Positions 43,866 to 53,054 of a stretch of DNA of 64,000 nucleotides are shown one piece after another. A program made the translations under genes and the position numbers. The stretch comes from Verrucomicrobiales bacterium. Lineage in GTDB: Bacteria; Verrucomicrobiota; Verrucomicrobiia; Limisphaerales; J093. The DNA is taken from positions 186,001 through 250,000 of the forward strand of contig JACKPV010000026.1 in the NCBI GenBank assembly GCA_024233305.1. The letters are read 5' to 3'. Positions within the stretch are counted from its first letter, which is position 1; every line of letters begins with the position of its first letter. Under the pieces are notes generated by a model that worked only from the letters and a program-made list of their open reading frames with translations, had not been told where the DNA came from and searched no databases.

Positions 43866-44696
43866 TTACGGTTGCTGCAAGGGCGGCTCGCCGGTGTACC
43901 AGCGATAATCGACGCCCTTGTCGAAACTGGTGAAGCGTACCGAGGAGGCATGGCCGCCGACCCAGAGGATGTTGCAGTTGCGACTGTGGCGGTACCATTC
44001 CCACTCGAATTTGACCCCGGGATAGAGGGAGGCCAAGTCGTAGCGCCATTGGGTGAGGATCTCGGACGAGCCCGGGAAGAGGCCGATGCTGTCGGAAGGA
44101 CCTTCCATCTTCTGTTCGGCGGCGTCCTGACAGAAGATCGTGGTCTGGGGACTGGGGATTCCGGTTACCTTGCGCGGCCCGCTTTGCTTGCTGGTGGGGT
44201 TGTTTGGCATCGGTTCCTGGGTGAGATAAGAATTGATGCCGTAGGACGAGTTCAGCCAGAACTCGGCGGGGTAGCGTTTGCCCTCCTCGCGCCATTCGTC
44301 CACGGTGCGCGCGCTGGGACAACGGTAGATCTGTTTGCTTCCCCCGAAGTACTCGACATAGGCGATGCCCCAATAGGCCAGGTCGTTGTCCGGCGTCAAC
44401 TGGGCGGTCACCCGGGGATTCAAGTACCACTGGCCGTGGTTCGGAATCGCCCCGTCGCGGTTGTGATAATACTCGTTGTTGTCATCCGCGTACATGGCCG
44501 CCCCGAGCCCGATTTGCTTGAGGTTGTTCAGGCACGCTATCTGCCGGCCCTTCTCCTTCGCCTTTGAAAGCGCGGGCAACAGCATGCCGGCCAGGATCGC
44601 GATGATGGCGATGACGACAAGGAGTTCAATCAGCGTGAAGGCGGCACGCTTCGCGGCAACGCCGGTACGCTCCCGGTGCTTGCGGGGAGTTTTCAT
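43866..44696 (-). CDS. Type II pseudopilin-like protein, H-X9-DG family
   Basis: A 276-residue protein with a prepilin N-terminus: basic leader, then AFTLIELLVVIAIIAILAGMLLPAL, cleaved before the Phe by a prepilin peptidase. After the helix come the family features CLNNLKQIGLGAAMYADDN, YWGIAYVEYFG and a C-terminal NILWVGGHASSVRF that corresponds to the H-X9-DG end. These abundant pseudopilins of Verrucomicrobia and Planctomycetes are thought to belong to type II-like secretion or surface assemblies. Specific role unknown. The gene-free region upstream holds its promoter. Confidence 0.93.
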   Translation of the reverse strand: MKTPRKHRERTGVAAKRAAFTLIELLVVIAIIAILAGMLLPALSKAKEKGRQIACLNNLKQIGLGAAMYADDNNEYYHNRDGAIPNHGQWYLNPRVTAQLTPDNDLAYWGIAYVEYFGGSKQIYRCPSARTVDEWREEGKRYPAEFWLNSSYGINSYLTQEPMPNNPTSKQSGPRKVTGIPSPQTTIFCQDAAEQKMEGPSDSIGLFPGSSEILTQWRYDLASLYPGVKFEWEWYRHSRNCNILWVGGHASSVRFTSFDKGVDYRWYTGEPPLQQP

Positions 44697-45765
44697 GTCT
44701 TTTTGAAGTCTGGTCAGACGGTCGATCTTCTCAATTTCGGGCGGACTATGGGCCGGTAATGTTACGATTGCAAGGCATGGATGTCATGATCCGGTGATCT
44801 AATCAGGGCCAGTTCGTCTGGTTGGGCCGTAGCGGTGCAGCAGTGCTCGCGCCTGGGCGAGGTGCCTGCCGCTCGCACCGGCGCGCCGGGAAACGACGGC
44901 TCCCGGCGCCGGATGCTCAGCCGGATGGGGTTGCCCGGTCGGTGAGCTCCCGGTCCGCGGCAGGCCACCCAAACGTCCCGGCCGCCGGCCCTCCTGACCC
45001 GCGCCGACCACGGTGGAGCCGCCGACTATTCGTTGCGAGTGAGGAGGCCAATCCTCCGCGAATCGGTCAGTTTGCGTCGCCACCCGGAAAAGACGCGCGC
45101 CCGGGTCTGGCCCCGATGCTTCGGCCGTTCAGAGATCTCCAACACCAGATCGCGCAGGGTGGCAGTCGCATGAGCCCGGGGGCGACCGCCCACCTGCGAA
45201 GCATCCTCCCCCAGGCTCACGTCGCAGCGGTGAGGGGCGCCGTACGGAACCGTTCCTTTTCGAGCGCCAACAGCGCACGTGGTGCGAGCACGGTGGCGAA
45301 GGCGACGGCGTTGAAGCTCGTCTGGTTCCAGAACAACGCCCCCGGATCGCCCAGCAAGGCGATGGCGATCAAAGCCGGCCGCGGTCCGAGGACCTGCCGA
45401 ATCTGAATCCAGGTGGTGAGCAGCAGGGCGGGATGGAGGAACCAGCTCAGGAAGGTGATGTAGACGTCCGGACTGTGTCCCCGACACCTGTCACGACCGC
45501 ACTTCCGCGCCCAAGAGAGCGCGGCCCCGTTGGAGTTTCATGAGGGACTACAGGGACCACAGGAACACCTCCGCGTCCAAGACCGAGGCGGCTGGTGTGC
45601 CTGCCGCGTCATTCAGCGCATTTGCGCCCAAGAGCGCCCGGGTACTTGCAAGGCCGGTTCACCCGGGGCGTCCAGTTGGGGCAACCGGCGCCTGCGGGGG
45701 CCTGGAAGGGCTGGCCCGAGTCGGCTTGCCTTCGGGGCGGCCCAACTCTAGGTTCGCCCGAGATT
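44697..45765. other. Long interval with only a gene fragment
   Basis: More than 1 kb between the pseudopilin gene and trxB. Apart from the minus-strand membrane-protein fragment at 45217-45477 I find no credible gene or RNA. The promoters of the pseudopilin (minus) and trxB (plus) should lie at its two ends. Confidence 0.5.
45217..45477 (-). pseudogene. 3' fragment of a membrane-protein gene
   Basis: A minus-strand frame of about 85 codons ending at TGA 45219-45217, with strongly G/C third positions. It reads like a real membrane protein tail: DVYITFLSWFLHPALLLTTW, then RPALIAIALLGDPGALFWNQ, then TSFNAVAFATVLAPRALLAL. There is no ATG, GTG or TTG at a suitable place; the frame meets a stop about 60 bases further upstream. 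It is therefore a 5'-truncated remnant. The parent family is not recognised. Confidence 0.5.
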
Positions 45766-46695
45766 ATGGAGAACGTTGTGATCATCGGCACCGGCTGCGC
45801 CGGCCTGACGGCCGCCGTCTACACCGCCCGCGCGAATCTCAAACCGCTGGTCCTCACCGGCACCATGCCCGGCGGCCTGCTCACGACCACGAGCATCGTC
45901 GAGAATTTTCCCGGTTTCCCGGAGGGCGTCGACGGCTACGAGTTGATGAACCGCATGCAACAACAGGCGGAGCGGTTCGGCGCTCGCGTCAAGTTCGGCA
46001 CGGTCGAGGCGGTCGATCTGGAGGGTCCGCCGTTCACGCTCACGGTCGATGGCGATCCGGTGGAGACCCGGACGATCATCATTGCCAGCGGGGCCGGGCA
46101 CCGGCATCTGGGACTCGAGAACGAGGCCAAGCTCGAGAAGAAGGGCGTGACCTACTGCGCGACCTGTGACGGAGCGCTGCCGGTCTTCCGAAACCAGGTC
46201 CTGGTGGTGGTCGGTGGGGGGGATTCCGCCTGCGAGGAGGCGCTTTACCTGACGCGTTTCGGTTCCGTGGTGCATCTGGTTCACCGGCGGGACGAGCTGC
46301 GCGCCTCGAAGATCATGGCGGCCCGCGCCCTGAGCCACCCGAAGATCAAGCCGGTGTGGGACTCGGTCGTGACCGACATTCTGGATGTGGCGCAGGAGAA
46401 GGTCACCGGCGTGCGGGTGAAGAACGTGAAGACAGGGGAGGAGACCTTGATCGAGTGCGCAGGGGTGTTCATCGCCATCGGGCACGTGCCGAACACGGAG
46501 GTCTTCCAGGGGAAGATCGAGATGGACGAGAACGGCTACGTGAAGCCGCGGCAGGGGGCCGCAACGAATGTGCCCGGGGTGTTCGTGGCCGGGGACTGCG
46601 CGGACCACGTCTACCGGCAGGCGATCACTGCGGCGGGCATGGGGTGCATGGCGGCGATCGATGCGGAGCGGTATCTGGCGGCGCTTGAGGAGTAG
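45766..46695 (+). CDS. trxB: Thioredoxin reductase
   Basis: NADPH- and FAD-dependent reductase of thioredoxin, cytoplasmic, 309 aa. FAD motif VVIIGTGCAGLTAAVYTARA; NADPH motif VVVGGGDSACEEALYL with HRRDELRASK; redox pair Cys131-Ala-Thr-Cys134 in YCATCDG; C-terminal FAD motif GVFVAGDCADHVYRQAITAAG. The start at 45766 removes a long unsupported extension. The common GSGPAG of the FAD loop is GTGCAG here, with an extra cysteine. A single gene followed by a partial REP repeat. Confidence 0.97.
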   Translation: MENVVIIGTGCAGLTAAVYTARANLKPLVLTGTMPGGLLTTTSIVENFPGFPEGVDGYELMNRMQQQAERFGARVKFGTVEAVDLEGPPFTLTVDGDPVETRTIIIASGAGHRHLGLENEAKLEKKGVTYCATCDGALPVFRNQVLVVVGGGDSACEEALYLTRFGSVVHLVHRRDELRASKIMAARALSHPKIKPVWDSVVTDILDVAQEKVTGVRVKNVKTGEETLIECAGVFIAIGHVPNTEVFQGKIEMDENGYVKPRQGAATNVPGVFVAGDCADHVYRQAITAAGMGCMAAIDAERYLAALEE

Positions 46696-46730
46696 CACAA
46701 GGCCGGCGCCGGCCCGGACGGTTCGAAGCG

Positions 46731-46800
46731 CCCTGAGCGGTGACCATTCGTAACTCGAAGCCGCCGGCGTGCCGTCGGCCCATGATTCAGTGAGGTTGGG
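46731..46800 (+). repeat. Partial REP-like repeat after trxB
   Basis: The edge motif CCTGAGCGGTGACCATTC is followed by one diverged palindrome (GCCGCCGGCGTGCCGTCGGC) at 46757-46785 with GAAG in place of GTAG, then CATGATTCAGTGAGG as in the complete copies. The second palindrome and module A are missing. It lies between trxB and exbB. Confidence 0.7.
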
Positions 46801-46850
46801 GACGGGGGTTCACGGTTGCTCTGGACATGGGTAACGGTTAGAACGTCCGC

Positions 46851-47480
46851 ATGTTGCCGGACTTGTTGAGGCATGGCGGGGTGATGATGTGGGTGCTGCT
46901 GGCCCTCGGGGCGGTGGCGACCGTCATCTTCGTGGAGCGCCTGCTTCACTATCACCGCGAGCAGATCCATGCGCTCGACTTCATCAATGGGATCCGGAAC
47001 GTGCTCAAGCGCGACAACGTGGTCGAGGCGATCTCGATCTGTGACGCCACCCCCGGACCGGTGCCCCGCTTGGTAAAGACCGCTATCCTCAACCGTGACA
47101 AGGGCCGGAACGGGGTGCGGGACGCGCTGGAACAGGCCGGGTTGGTCGAGGTGCCCCGCCTCGAACAGAAGCTGAGCCTGCTGGCCACCATCGCCCAGAT
47201 CGCGCCGATTCTCGGGTTGCTGGGCACGGTTCTCGGCTTGATTCAGGTGTTTTCGGCGGTGCAGCAGGATGGGCTTGCGGCGCCGGCCGGGTTGCTCGCG
47301 GCCGGTGTTTGGAAGGGGTTGGTGAGCACCGGCGCCGGTCTGGCCCTGGCCGTGCCGTGTTACGCCGGCTACAACTACCTCGTGACCCGCGTCAACGCCA
47401 TCGTGCTGGACATGGAGAAATCCTCGACCGAAATCCTCTCCCTGCTGGGCGAGAGCCGACCGGGCGAGGCCTCGCGATGA
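46851..47480 (+). CDS. exbB: ExbB/TolQ/MotA-family proton channel protein
   Basis: A 209-residue inner-membrane protein with three membrane segments: about 10-28 (VMMWVLLALGAVATVIFVERL), about 110-135 (TIAQIAPILGLLGTVLGLIQVF) and about 150-175 (GVWKGLVSTGAGLALAVPCYAGY). The GLLGTVLG and STGAGLALA patterns are those of the proton-motive-force channel that energises TonB or Tol systems. First gene of a tightly packed operon; exbD starts inside its stop codon (ATGA). Confidence 0.93.
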   Translation: MLPDLLRHGGVMMWVLLALGAVATVIFVERLLHYHREQIHALDFINGIRNVLKRDNVVEAISICDATPGPVPRLVKTAILNRDKGRNGVRDALEQAGLVEVPRLEQKLSLLATIAQIAPILGLLGTVLGLIQVFSAVQQDGLAAPAGLLAAGVWKGLVSTGAGLALAVPCYAGYNYLVTRVNAIVLDMEKSSTEILSLLGESRPGEASR

Positions 47481-47920
47481 AGTTCCCGCGCCGCGTCAGA
47501 CTGTTCACGGGCCAGCTGGACGTGGCCCCGATTGCCAGTCTCTTCTTCCTGCTCCTCACGCTGCTGCTGCTGCAAACGCACCTCGTGCCGCCGCCCGGAG
47601 TGCGCATCGACCTCCCACGGGTCGCGCTGCCCAACCTTCCGGCGACTTCGAACCCCTGGTTGGCGGTGGCGGTGGACCAGGTGGGGCGCACGTATTTCGA
47701 GAACCAGGTGGTGACCCCGGGCGAACTCCGGGGCAACCTCGCCAACCGGGTGCGGAAGGCGGGCGAACCGGTGAGCCTGCTGATCCAGGCGGACCGGGCC
47801 GCCGCGCAGGAGGTGGTGATGCAACTGTATGCCCTGGCGCGCGAGGCGGGCGTGGAGGAGGTGGTCGTGGCCACGCGGCCGCCACTGGTTGGCCCGGGAA
47901 GCGATTCTACTCGGCCATGA
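47477..47920 (+). CDS. exbD: ExbD/TolR-family protein
   Basis: A 147-residue protein anchored by one segment (about 16-34, VAPIASLFFLLLTLLLLQTH) and followed by a periplasmic domain with the family pattern (GVRIDLPRVALP, VAVDQVGRTYFENQVV, LLIQADRAAAQEVVMQLYALAREAGVEEVVVAT). The usual membrane Asp of ExbD, which carries protons, should precede the segment; here Asp15 in LDVAPIASL fits. It works with ExbB in energising outer-membrane transport. Overlaps both neighbours by four bases. Confidence 0.92.
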   Translation: MKFPRRVRLFTGQLDVAPIASLFFLLLTLLLLQTHLVPPPGVRIDLPRVALPNLPATSNPWLAVAVDQVGRTYFENQVVTPGELRGNLANRVRKAGEPVSLLIQADRAAAQEVVMQLYALAREAGVEEVVVATRPPLVGPGSDSTRP

Positions 47921-48705
47921 GCGCTCGGGTTCAGCCGGCTGCGGGGGCATGGAATGCGCCGCGGTGGATTCTGGCGCTGGCGCTCGTCTTCGCCCTCGAG
48001 GTGAGTCTGGTCTTCGCGCTTTCCTGGCGGCCGGGCGGCAGTATTCCTGCCCCGGTTCGTCCGACCCATCTGCGGTTTGTGGTCGATACGCGCGAGGCCC
48101 GGCGGCTCACCGATCTGCCCTGGTTGCCGGACGCGGCGCAGTTCGCGCAAACCACGCCGAGGGGCTTTACCGCCGGGGTTTGGAGCCTCGATGCTGAAGC
48201 GGCGCTGCCGTGGCCGGGGTGGCGCGAGCCGCCCGTCTGGCTTGAGCCCGGCAAGGCCCTGCCCACGCTGACCCGCGGGAGTTTCTTCCTTCGCGCTCCG
48301 CTGCCCTGGGTGGTGGTTGCAGACCGCGAGGAACCGCGGCCCGCGGCCGCCGCCGTGCAGGCGCCGCTCGTGCCTGAGGGCACAACCCTCCTGCTGGAGG
48401 GAGACATCCGGCAGCGCCGCCTGCTGGGAAATCCCGAGCTGCCTCCCGTCGAGGCCGATGACATCCTGCCGCCCACGGTCGTGCAGGTTCTGGTCGGAGA
48501 GTTGGGCACCGTGCTGTCCGCGACGCTCCAACCGCCGGGCAGCGGCCTCCCGCAGGCGGACGCCCGGGCGCTCGAAGCGGCCACGAAGCTGCAGTTCGAG
48601 CCGGCGGCCGGGGGCAATCCGAAACTGACCTGGGGACGGGTCGTCGTCCGGTGGGCCACCCGCGCGCCCGCCGTCGCTCCGTCCGCGAGCGAGGCGTCCC
48701 CATGA
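47917..48705 (+). CDS. TonB-position membrane protein of unknown type
   Basis: A 262-residue protein with one N-terminal membrane anchor (about 18-36, WILALALVFALEVSLVFAL) and a long periplasmic part. In ExbB-ExbD operons this position is normally TonB or TolA. The usual Pro/Lys-rich spacer is short here (EEPRPAAAAVQAPLVPEG), but residues about 185-250 (PPTVVQVLVGELGTVLSATL, ADARALEAATKLQFEP) have the strand-helix-strand pattern of TonB C-terminal domains. I infer an energy-transducing partner but do not recognise a defined family. ATGA overlaps on both sides show translational coupling. Confidence 0.65.
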   Translation: MSARVQPAAGAWNAPRWILALALVFALEVSLVFALSWRPGGSIPAPVRPTHLRFVVDTREARRLTDLPWLPDAAQFAQTTPRGFTAGVWSLDAEAALPWPGWREPPVWLEPGKALPTLTRGSFFLRAPLPWVVVADREEPRPAAAAVQAPLVPEGTTLLLEGDIRQRRLLGNPELPPVEADDILPPTVVQVLVGELGTVLSATLQPPGSGLPQADARALEAATKLQFEPAAGGNPKLTWGRVVVRWATRAPAVAPSASEASP

Positions 48706-48926
48706 GCATCGATCAGATTCTGTTGGTTTACGTGCTCAGTACCCTGGGAGTGATCAGCCTTCTGGCGCTGGGTTCGGAACTGCGCCGACGCAGCTTCAAT
48801 CCGCGTCCCTCGGAGGACCGGGTCTTCCGCTGCGAAGGCTGCGGGTACGTCTACACGGATGACGCCGACGTGGACCGTTCGCGTTGTCCGCAATGCGGGA
48901 CGTTCAACGACGCGGTGCGCTTCTGA
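48702..48926 (+). CDS. Small membrane-anchored zinc-ribbon protein
   Basis: A 74-residue protein: an N-terminal membrane helix (about 5-23, ILLVYVLSTLGVISLLAL), a basic linker and a C-terminal zinc ribbon with CEGC and CPQC (FRCEGCGYVYTDDADVDRSRCPQCGTFNDAV). Last gene of the exbB-exbD operon, with its start inside the previous stop codon. Function unknown; the position suggests an accessory factor of the ExbB-ExbD complex. Confidence 0.8.
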   Translation: MSIDQILLVYVLSTLGVISLLALGSELRRRSFNPRPSEDRVFRCEGCGYVYTDDADVDRSRCPQCGTFNDAVRF

Positions 48927-48941
48927 AGCGCGTTGGTGCGG

Positions 48942-50507
48942 TCAGGCGCCGGTCTTGATCTCGACGATGTCGTGCGGGGCCGCCTCGCGCAGGCCGGCCG
49001 GGGCCACGCGCGCATAGCGGGCCTTCTCGCGCAACTGCGCCAGCGTGGAGGCGCCCAGGTAGCCCATGCCGGACTGGATGCCGCCCACCAATTGGGTCAG
49101 CACGTCCTCGACCGTGCCCGAGGTTTCCTTCAGGGCTTCCACCCCTTCCGCGGCCATTTTGCGGGTGGTATCGCGGAGTTGTCCGTAGCGCGCGGCCGAG
49201 CCCGCTTTCATGGCGGCAAGGGTGCCCATGCCGCGGTAGCGTTTGTAGAGCTTGCCGTTGATCTCGATGACCTCCCCGGGCGATTCCTGACAACCGGCCA
49301 GCAGACCGCCGCACATCACCGCGTCGGCGAGGGTCAACGCCTTGACGATGTCGCCGGATTTGGCGATGCCGCCATCCGCGACGAGCGACACCCCCATGGC
49401 GTGCGCGGTGCGGCTGGCGACGTAGAGCGCGGTGAGTTGGGGGATGCCGACCCCGGCGACCAGCCGGGTGGTGCAAATGGAACCGGGGCCCTGGCCGACC
49501 TTGATGACGTTGGCGCCGGCCTCGGCCAGGAACTCGACGGCGGCCCCGGTGGTGACGTTACCGGCGATCAGGGGCAGATCGGGAAAGTTGTCCCGCAGCA
49601 ACCGGACGGTGTCGCCCACGCCGCGGGTGTGACCGTGCGCGGTCGAAACCGCCACCACGTCGACGCCCCGTTCCACCAGCGCGGTCACATGTCGCAGGAT
49701 GCGGTCGCGGTCCAGATCGCCAAAGGCGTTGCGGGTGGCGGACACGGCGGCCCCGCACATCAAACGGAACCGTTCGTCGCGCGAGGGTTTGAACTGCGCC
49801 TGCCGCTCCAGCGTGATCCGCTCGATGTCGCTCATCGTGAACAAGCCGCGCAAAGTGTCCTCCTCGTCCACCACGAGGAGCTTGTGAATGCCCGGATGCT
49901 CGCCGAAGAAGCCGTCGGCATAGGCGATCGGGTCGGTGCCGAGTTCGCTCTGTCGCACGGTGTGCACCTCGCCGCGCGGGGTCAGCGCCCGGGCGACGCT
50001 CCACTCGGCGTAGCGCGGCTTCACCACCCGGCCCGGCAGCAACCCGATCAGCTTGCCGTCGGGATCGACCACGGGGAAGGTGCTGAACGAAAGCTTGCGC
50101 TTCTCGATCAGGCGGAGCACGTCGCCGATGGTCTCGTGTGGGGTGACCTTCGCCGGTTCCTGAATCAGGCCGTGCACGTGGTTCTTGACGCGGCTGACCT
50201 CGGCGAGTTGCTGGCGTTCGGCCATGTTGTAGTGGATCAATCCCAGGCCGCCGTTGAGCGCCATTGCGATGGCCATACTCGACTCCGTGACGGTGTCCAT
50301 GTCGGCCGAGATGATCGGAATGTTCAATCGCAAGCGTCCGCCCAGGACGGTTTCGAGATTCGTGTCCCGGGGAAGGACCTCGGAATACAGCGTGGCCAGC
50401 GTGACGTCGTCAAACGTCAGGGCCAGGCCGGAATGCGCCGGGAAGAACACCTCGGCACTGCGGAAGAACTCTTCGTCGATGGAAGTCAGCCGGTTCGCGC
50501 TCGCCAT
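48942..50507 (-). CDS. guaB: IMP dehydrogenase
   Basis: Oxidises IMP to XMP, the committed step to GMP. 521 aa, slightly longer than E. coli GuaB. TIM barrel split by two CBS domains (about 115-235). Catalytic Cys345 lies in GPGSICTTR, and the Arg-Tyr dyad lies in SAARYGQ. ADGGIAKSGDIVKAL and YRGMGTLAAM are conserved. Deviations: the Asp of the usual (I/V)DSSHG motif is Ser288 (AVSTAHGHT), SAAMDTVTE is SADMDTVTE, and the flap VPYKG-like segment reads LKETSG. These may alter cofactor binding but the overall identity is clear. Convergent with the zinc-ribbon gene. Confidence 0.93.
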   Translation of the reverse strand: MASANRLTSIDEEFFRSAEVFFPAHSGLALTFDDVTLATLYSEVLPRDTNLETVLGGRLRLNIPIISADMDTVTESSMAIAMALNGGLGLIHYNMAERQQLAEVSRVKNHVHGLIQEPAKVTPHETIGDVLRLIEKRKLSFSTFPVVDPDGKLIGLLPGRVVKPRYAEWSVARALTPRGEVHTVRQSELGTDPIAYADGFFGEHPGIHKLLVVDEEDTLRGLFTMSDIERITLERQAQFKPSRDERFRLMCGAAVSATRNAFGDLDRDRILRHVTALVERGVDVVAVSTAHGHTRGVGDTVRLLRDNFPDLPLIAGNVTTGAAVEFLAEAGANVIKVGQGPGSICTTRLVAGVGIPQLTALYVASRTAHAMGVSLVADGGIAKSGDIVKALTLADAVMCGGLLAGCQESPGEVIEINGKLYKRYRGMGTLAAMKAGSAARYGQLRDTTRKMAAEGVEALKETSGTVEDVLTQLVGGIQSGMGYLGASTLAQLREKARYARVAPAGLREAAPHDIVEIKTGA

Positions 50508-50867
50508 GGGTCAGCATGGCATCCGGCGGACCGCCGAGGCAAGTCCGCGGTTCGCCGTGGAGGCCTGCTGTGCGACTTTCCGCTTCTTGGGACCGGGGAA
50601 TTCACTCGCTGGCAAGTCCGATTTCCACCGGGGCCAGCGGAATGAACGCGGCACCATTGCGCCAGCCGCTTGGCCCCCGGAAAAAGCCGGGATGCGCCCG
50701 CACCGGGCGGGAAGTCAGCGGATGGACTCGTCACACTCCACGCCCGCCCTCGGGGCACGTTGCTCCCGTAGGACGCGCTGAGCGGGTCGTCCGGCGCATC
50801 CCGCGATCCGCAAGTTAATTGCTCTCTCGCGTCGGGCGCGCAACCGTCCTCTCCCGCGGCCCGGGAT
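50508..50867. other. Gene-free interval upstream of guaB
   Basis: A 360-base interval between the stop of aas and the start of guaB, both minus strand. It should contain the aas terminator and the guaB promoter. I see a weak CCCGG/CCGGG hairpin near 50677-50692 but no recognised riboswitch and no repeat copy. Confidence 0.4.
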
Positions 50868-53045
50868 CTACGCCGAGGGGGCGTCGACGGTGCATTCCTG
50901 AACAAGCTCCGCGAGCAGCCGGTGGTTGACCTTGCCGGTGCCGAGTTTGGGGATTTCCCGGACGACGACGACCTCCCGCGGGACGCACAGGTTTGACCAG
51001 CCCCCGGCCCGGAGGACCTGCCGGAGATCGTTGACGGTGAGGCGGGCGTCGTTGGTGACGGCGATGATGCACTCGCCCTTGTCGGAATCCGGACGCGAAA
51101 CCACGGCCAGCTCGAACTTCTGGCCCAACTGGGGGAAGCCCCCGGAAAGCGCCTCCTCGACCGACGTGAGGCTGATCATCTCGCCGCTGATCTTGGCAAA
51201 GCGCTTGAGCCGTCCGCGAATGAACAGGAATCCGTCTTCGTCCACGCTGGCGATGTCGCCGGTATCGTACCAGCCTTCGAGGGCGCGGAACTTCGCGTTC
51301 GCCTCGGCGTTGAGGTAACCGCGCATGACGTTTGGCCCGCGCACCAGCAGGCGCCCGCCTTCCGACACGCCGTCCACCGGCTCGAGTTTCCATTCCATCC
51401 CAGGGACGAAGCGGCCCGCGGAGCCCACCAGTGGCGCCATTGGGGTGTTCACGCTGATGACCGGACTGCACTCGGTCACGCCGTAGCCCTCGAACACCCG
51501 AATGCCGAAACGGTCGGCCCAAAGTCGCGAGGTGTCCGGCTGCAATTTCTCGGCCCCGGAGAAGATCCAGCGCACCGCGCGGAAGTCGTAGGGGTGGGCC
51601 TTGCGCGCGTATCCTTGCAGGAAGGTGTTCGTGCTCAGCATCAGGGTGCAATGCCGGTCATAGACCACGCTCGGAATGACCCGGAAATGCAGCGGCGACG
51701 GGTAGAGGAAGATGTAGATGCCCCGGATCAGACCCAGCAGGGTGCCGACCGTGAGCCCGAAACTGTGGAACAGCGGCAAGGCGTTGAAGATCCGGTCCGA
51801 ATCCTCGATGGCGATGACGGCTTCCATCTGCCGCACGTTCGCCAGCAGGTTGCCGTGGGTGAGTTCGACCCCCTTGGGCAACCCCTCGGAGCCGCTGGTG
51901 AAGAGCACCACCGCCGTCTGTCCGGCGTCTTCGAGTGCGCTGGACCGCGCCACCCGCTGGCGTTTCAGTGCCCTTGGATTGAAGAAGTGCCGGGCCAGGG
52001 TGACGACCCGTTCCCAGCCGGCGATCTCATCGCGGAGATCCTCCACGTAAACGAACTCGAGGCCGGCTTGGCGCAGCGCCGTCAGGTCGAGACCACCCTT
52101 CTCGATGAATGCGCGCGAGGTGATCACCTGCTTCAGATCGGCGACCTGGCAGCAACGGGCCATGATCTGCGGGCCCGTCGAGAAGTTGAGAATGGCGGGA
52201 GTCCGTCCCAGGGTCCAGAGGGCAAGCAACAGCACCGGGGTGACGTTCGCATTCGGCAGCAACACGCCGACCCGCAGTCCGTCGGACGCCAGTCGGGTCC
52301 GAAGCCTGCGGGCCAGCAGGTCGGCGCCCACCGTCAGCCGCCGGTAAGGGAGTTCCCGCATCGTGCTGTCCTGGAGAATGACCTTGCGCGGCTGGCGGGC
52401 GGCCGCTTCGACGACCGCGTCGAGCACATTGGCCGGACCGAGGCGCATTTCTGTCTGGAACTGCTGTTCGACCATCCGCCGCTGCAACCATACGGTCAGC
52501 CGTTCGCGGGCCGTCGAGGTGGGCACCCCGGGCAGTTCCGGGGGCGTCACCGCCTGGCTGAAGTGCACCGACACCTGCGGCCACCAGCGACGCCAGCCCG
52601 GCTGCCGGGACCAGCGGGAACGATTCGCCCCGCGCACATAGCACGTGATCACCCGGGCGCCGGTCTTGTGCAGCAGGAAACCGGTGCCTTCGTAGATCTT
52701 CATCAGCGAGCCCGTGCGGGTGATCTGCCCCTCGGCGAAGAGCACCAACCGACCGCCGCGGTCCAGGAATTCCGCCATGTGCTTCACCGCGTACGGCGAG
52801 GTGTTGTCGATGGGGAGGCTCCGGTGGTTGAGCATGATCTTCCGGTGCAGCCAGCTGTACTCCGCGGCCACCCGCGACACCACGCATTTCCAGTCGAGGT
52901 CGAGCAGCACGTAAATGAACAGCCAGTCGATCCAGGCCACGTGGTTCGGCACCAACAACACCGGTCCCGGCGTCTTCAGCACCTCCGTGTTGTACGCCCG
53001 GAAGCGGAACAACAGGCGCAGCAACCAGTACAGAATGCGTCGCAT
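50868..53045 (-). CDS. aas: Bifunctional acyltransferase / acyl-ACP synthetase (Aas type)
   Basis: A 725-residue fusion. The N-terminal PlsC-like acyltransferase (about 25-200) has NHVAWID (the HxxxxD motif) and FAEGQITRTG. The C-terminal AMP-forming ligase (about 215-715) has FTSGSEGLPKGVELTHGN, FEGYGVTECSP, the YDTGDIASVDEDGFLFIRGR adenylation motif and the final Lys in KLGTGKVNHR. Aas activates fatty acids on ACP and re-acylates lysophosphatidylethanolamine at the inner membrane. It lies nine bases downstream of an Lnt-like gene, whose reaction would generate lysophospholipid, so the pair makes biochemical sense. Confidence 0.92.
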   Translation of the reverse strand: MRRILYWLLRLLFRFRAYNTEVLKTPGPVLLVPNHVAWIDWLFIYVLLDLDWKCVVSRVAAEYSWLHRKIMLNHRSLPIDNTSPYAVKHMAEFLDRGGRLVLFAEGQITRTGSLMKIYEGTGFLLHKTGARVITCYVRGANRSRWSRQPGWRRWWPQVSVHFSQAVTPPELPGVPTSTARERLTVWLQRRMVEQQFQTEMRLGPANVLDAVVEAAARQPRKVILQDSTMRELPYRRLTVGADLLARRLRTRLASDGLRVGVLLPNANVTPVLLLALWTLGRTPAILNFSTGPQIMARCCQVADLKQVITSRAFIEKGGLDLTALRQAGLEFVYVEDLRDEIAGWERVVTLARHFFNPRALKRQRVARSSALEDAGQTAVVLFTSGSEGLPKGVELTHGNLLANVRQMEAVIAIEDSDRIFNALPLFHSFGLTVGTLLGLIRGIYIFLYPSPLHFRVIPSVVYDRHCTLMLSTNTFLQGYARKAHPYDFRAVRWIFSGAEKLQPDTSRLWADRFGIRVFEGYGVTECSPVISVNTPMAPLVGSAGRFVPGMEWKLEPVDGVSEGGRLLVRGPNVMRGYLNAEANAKFRALEGWYDTGDIASVDEDGFLFIRGRLKRFAKISGEMISLTSVEEALSGGFPQLGQKFELAVVSRPDSDKGECIIAVTNDARLTVNDLRQVLRAGGWSNLCVPREVVVVREIPKLGTGKVNHRLLAELVQECTVDAPSA

Positions 53046-53054
53046 CGGCGGAAG

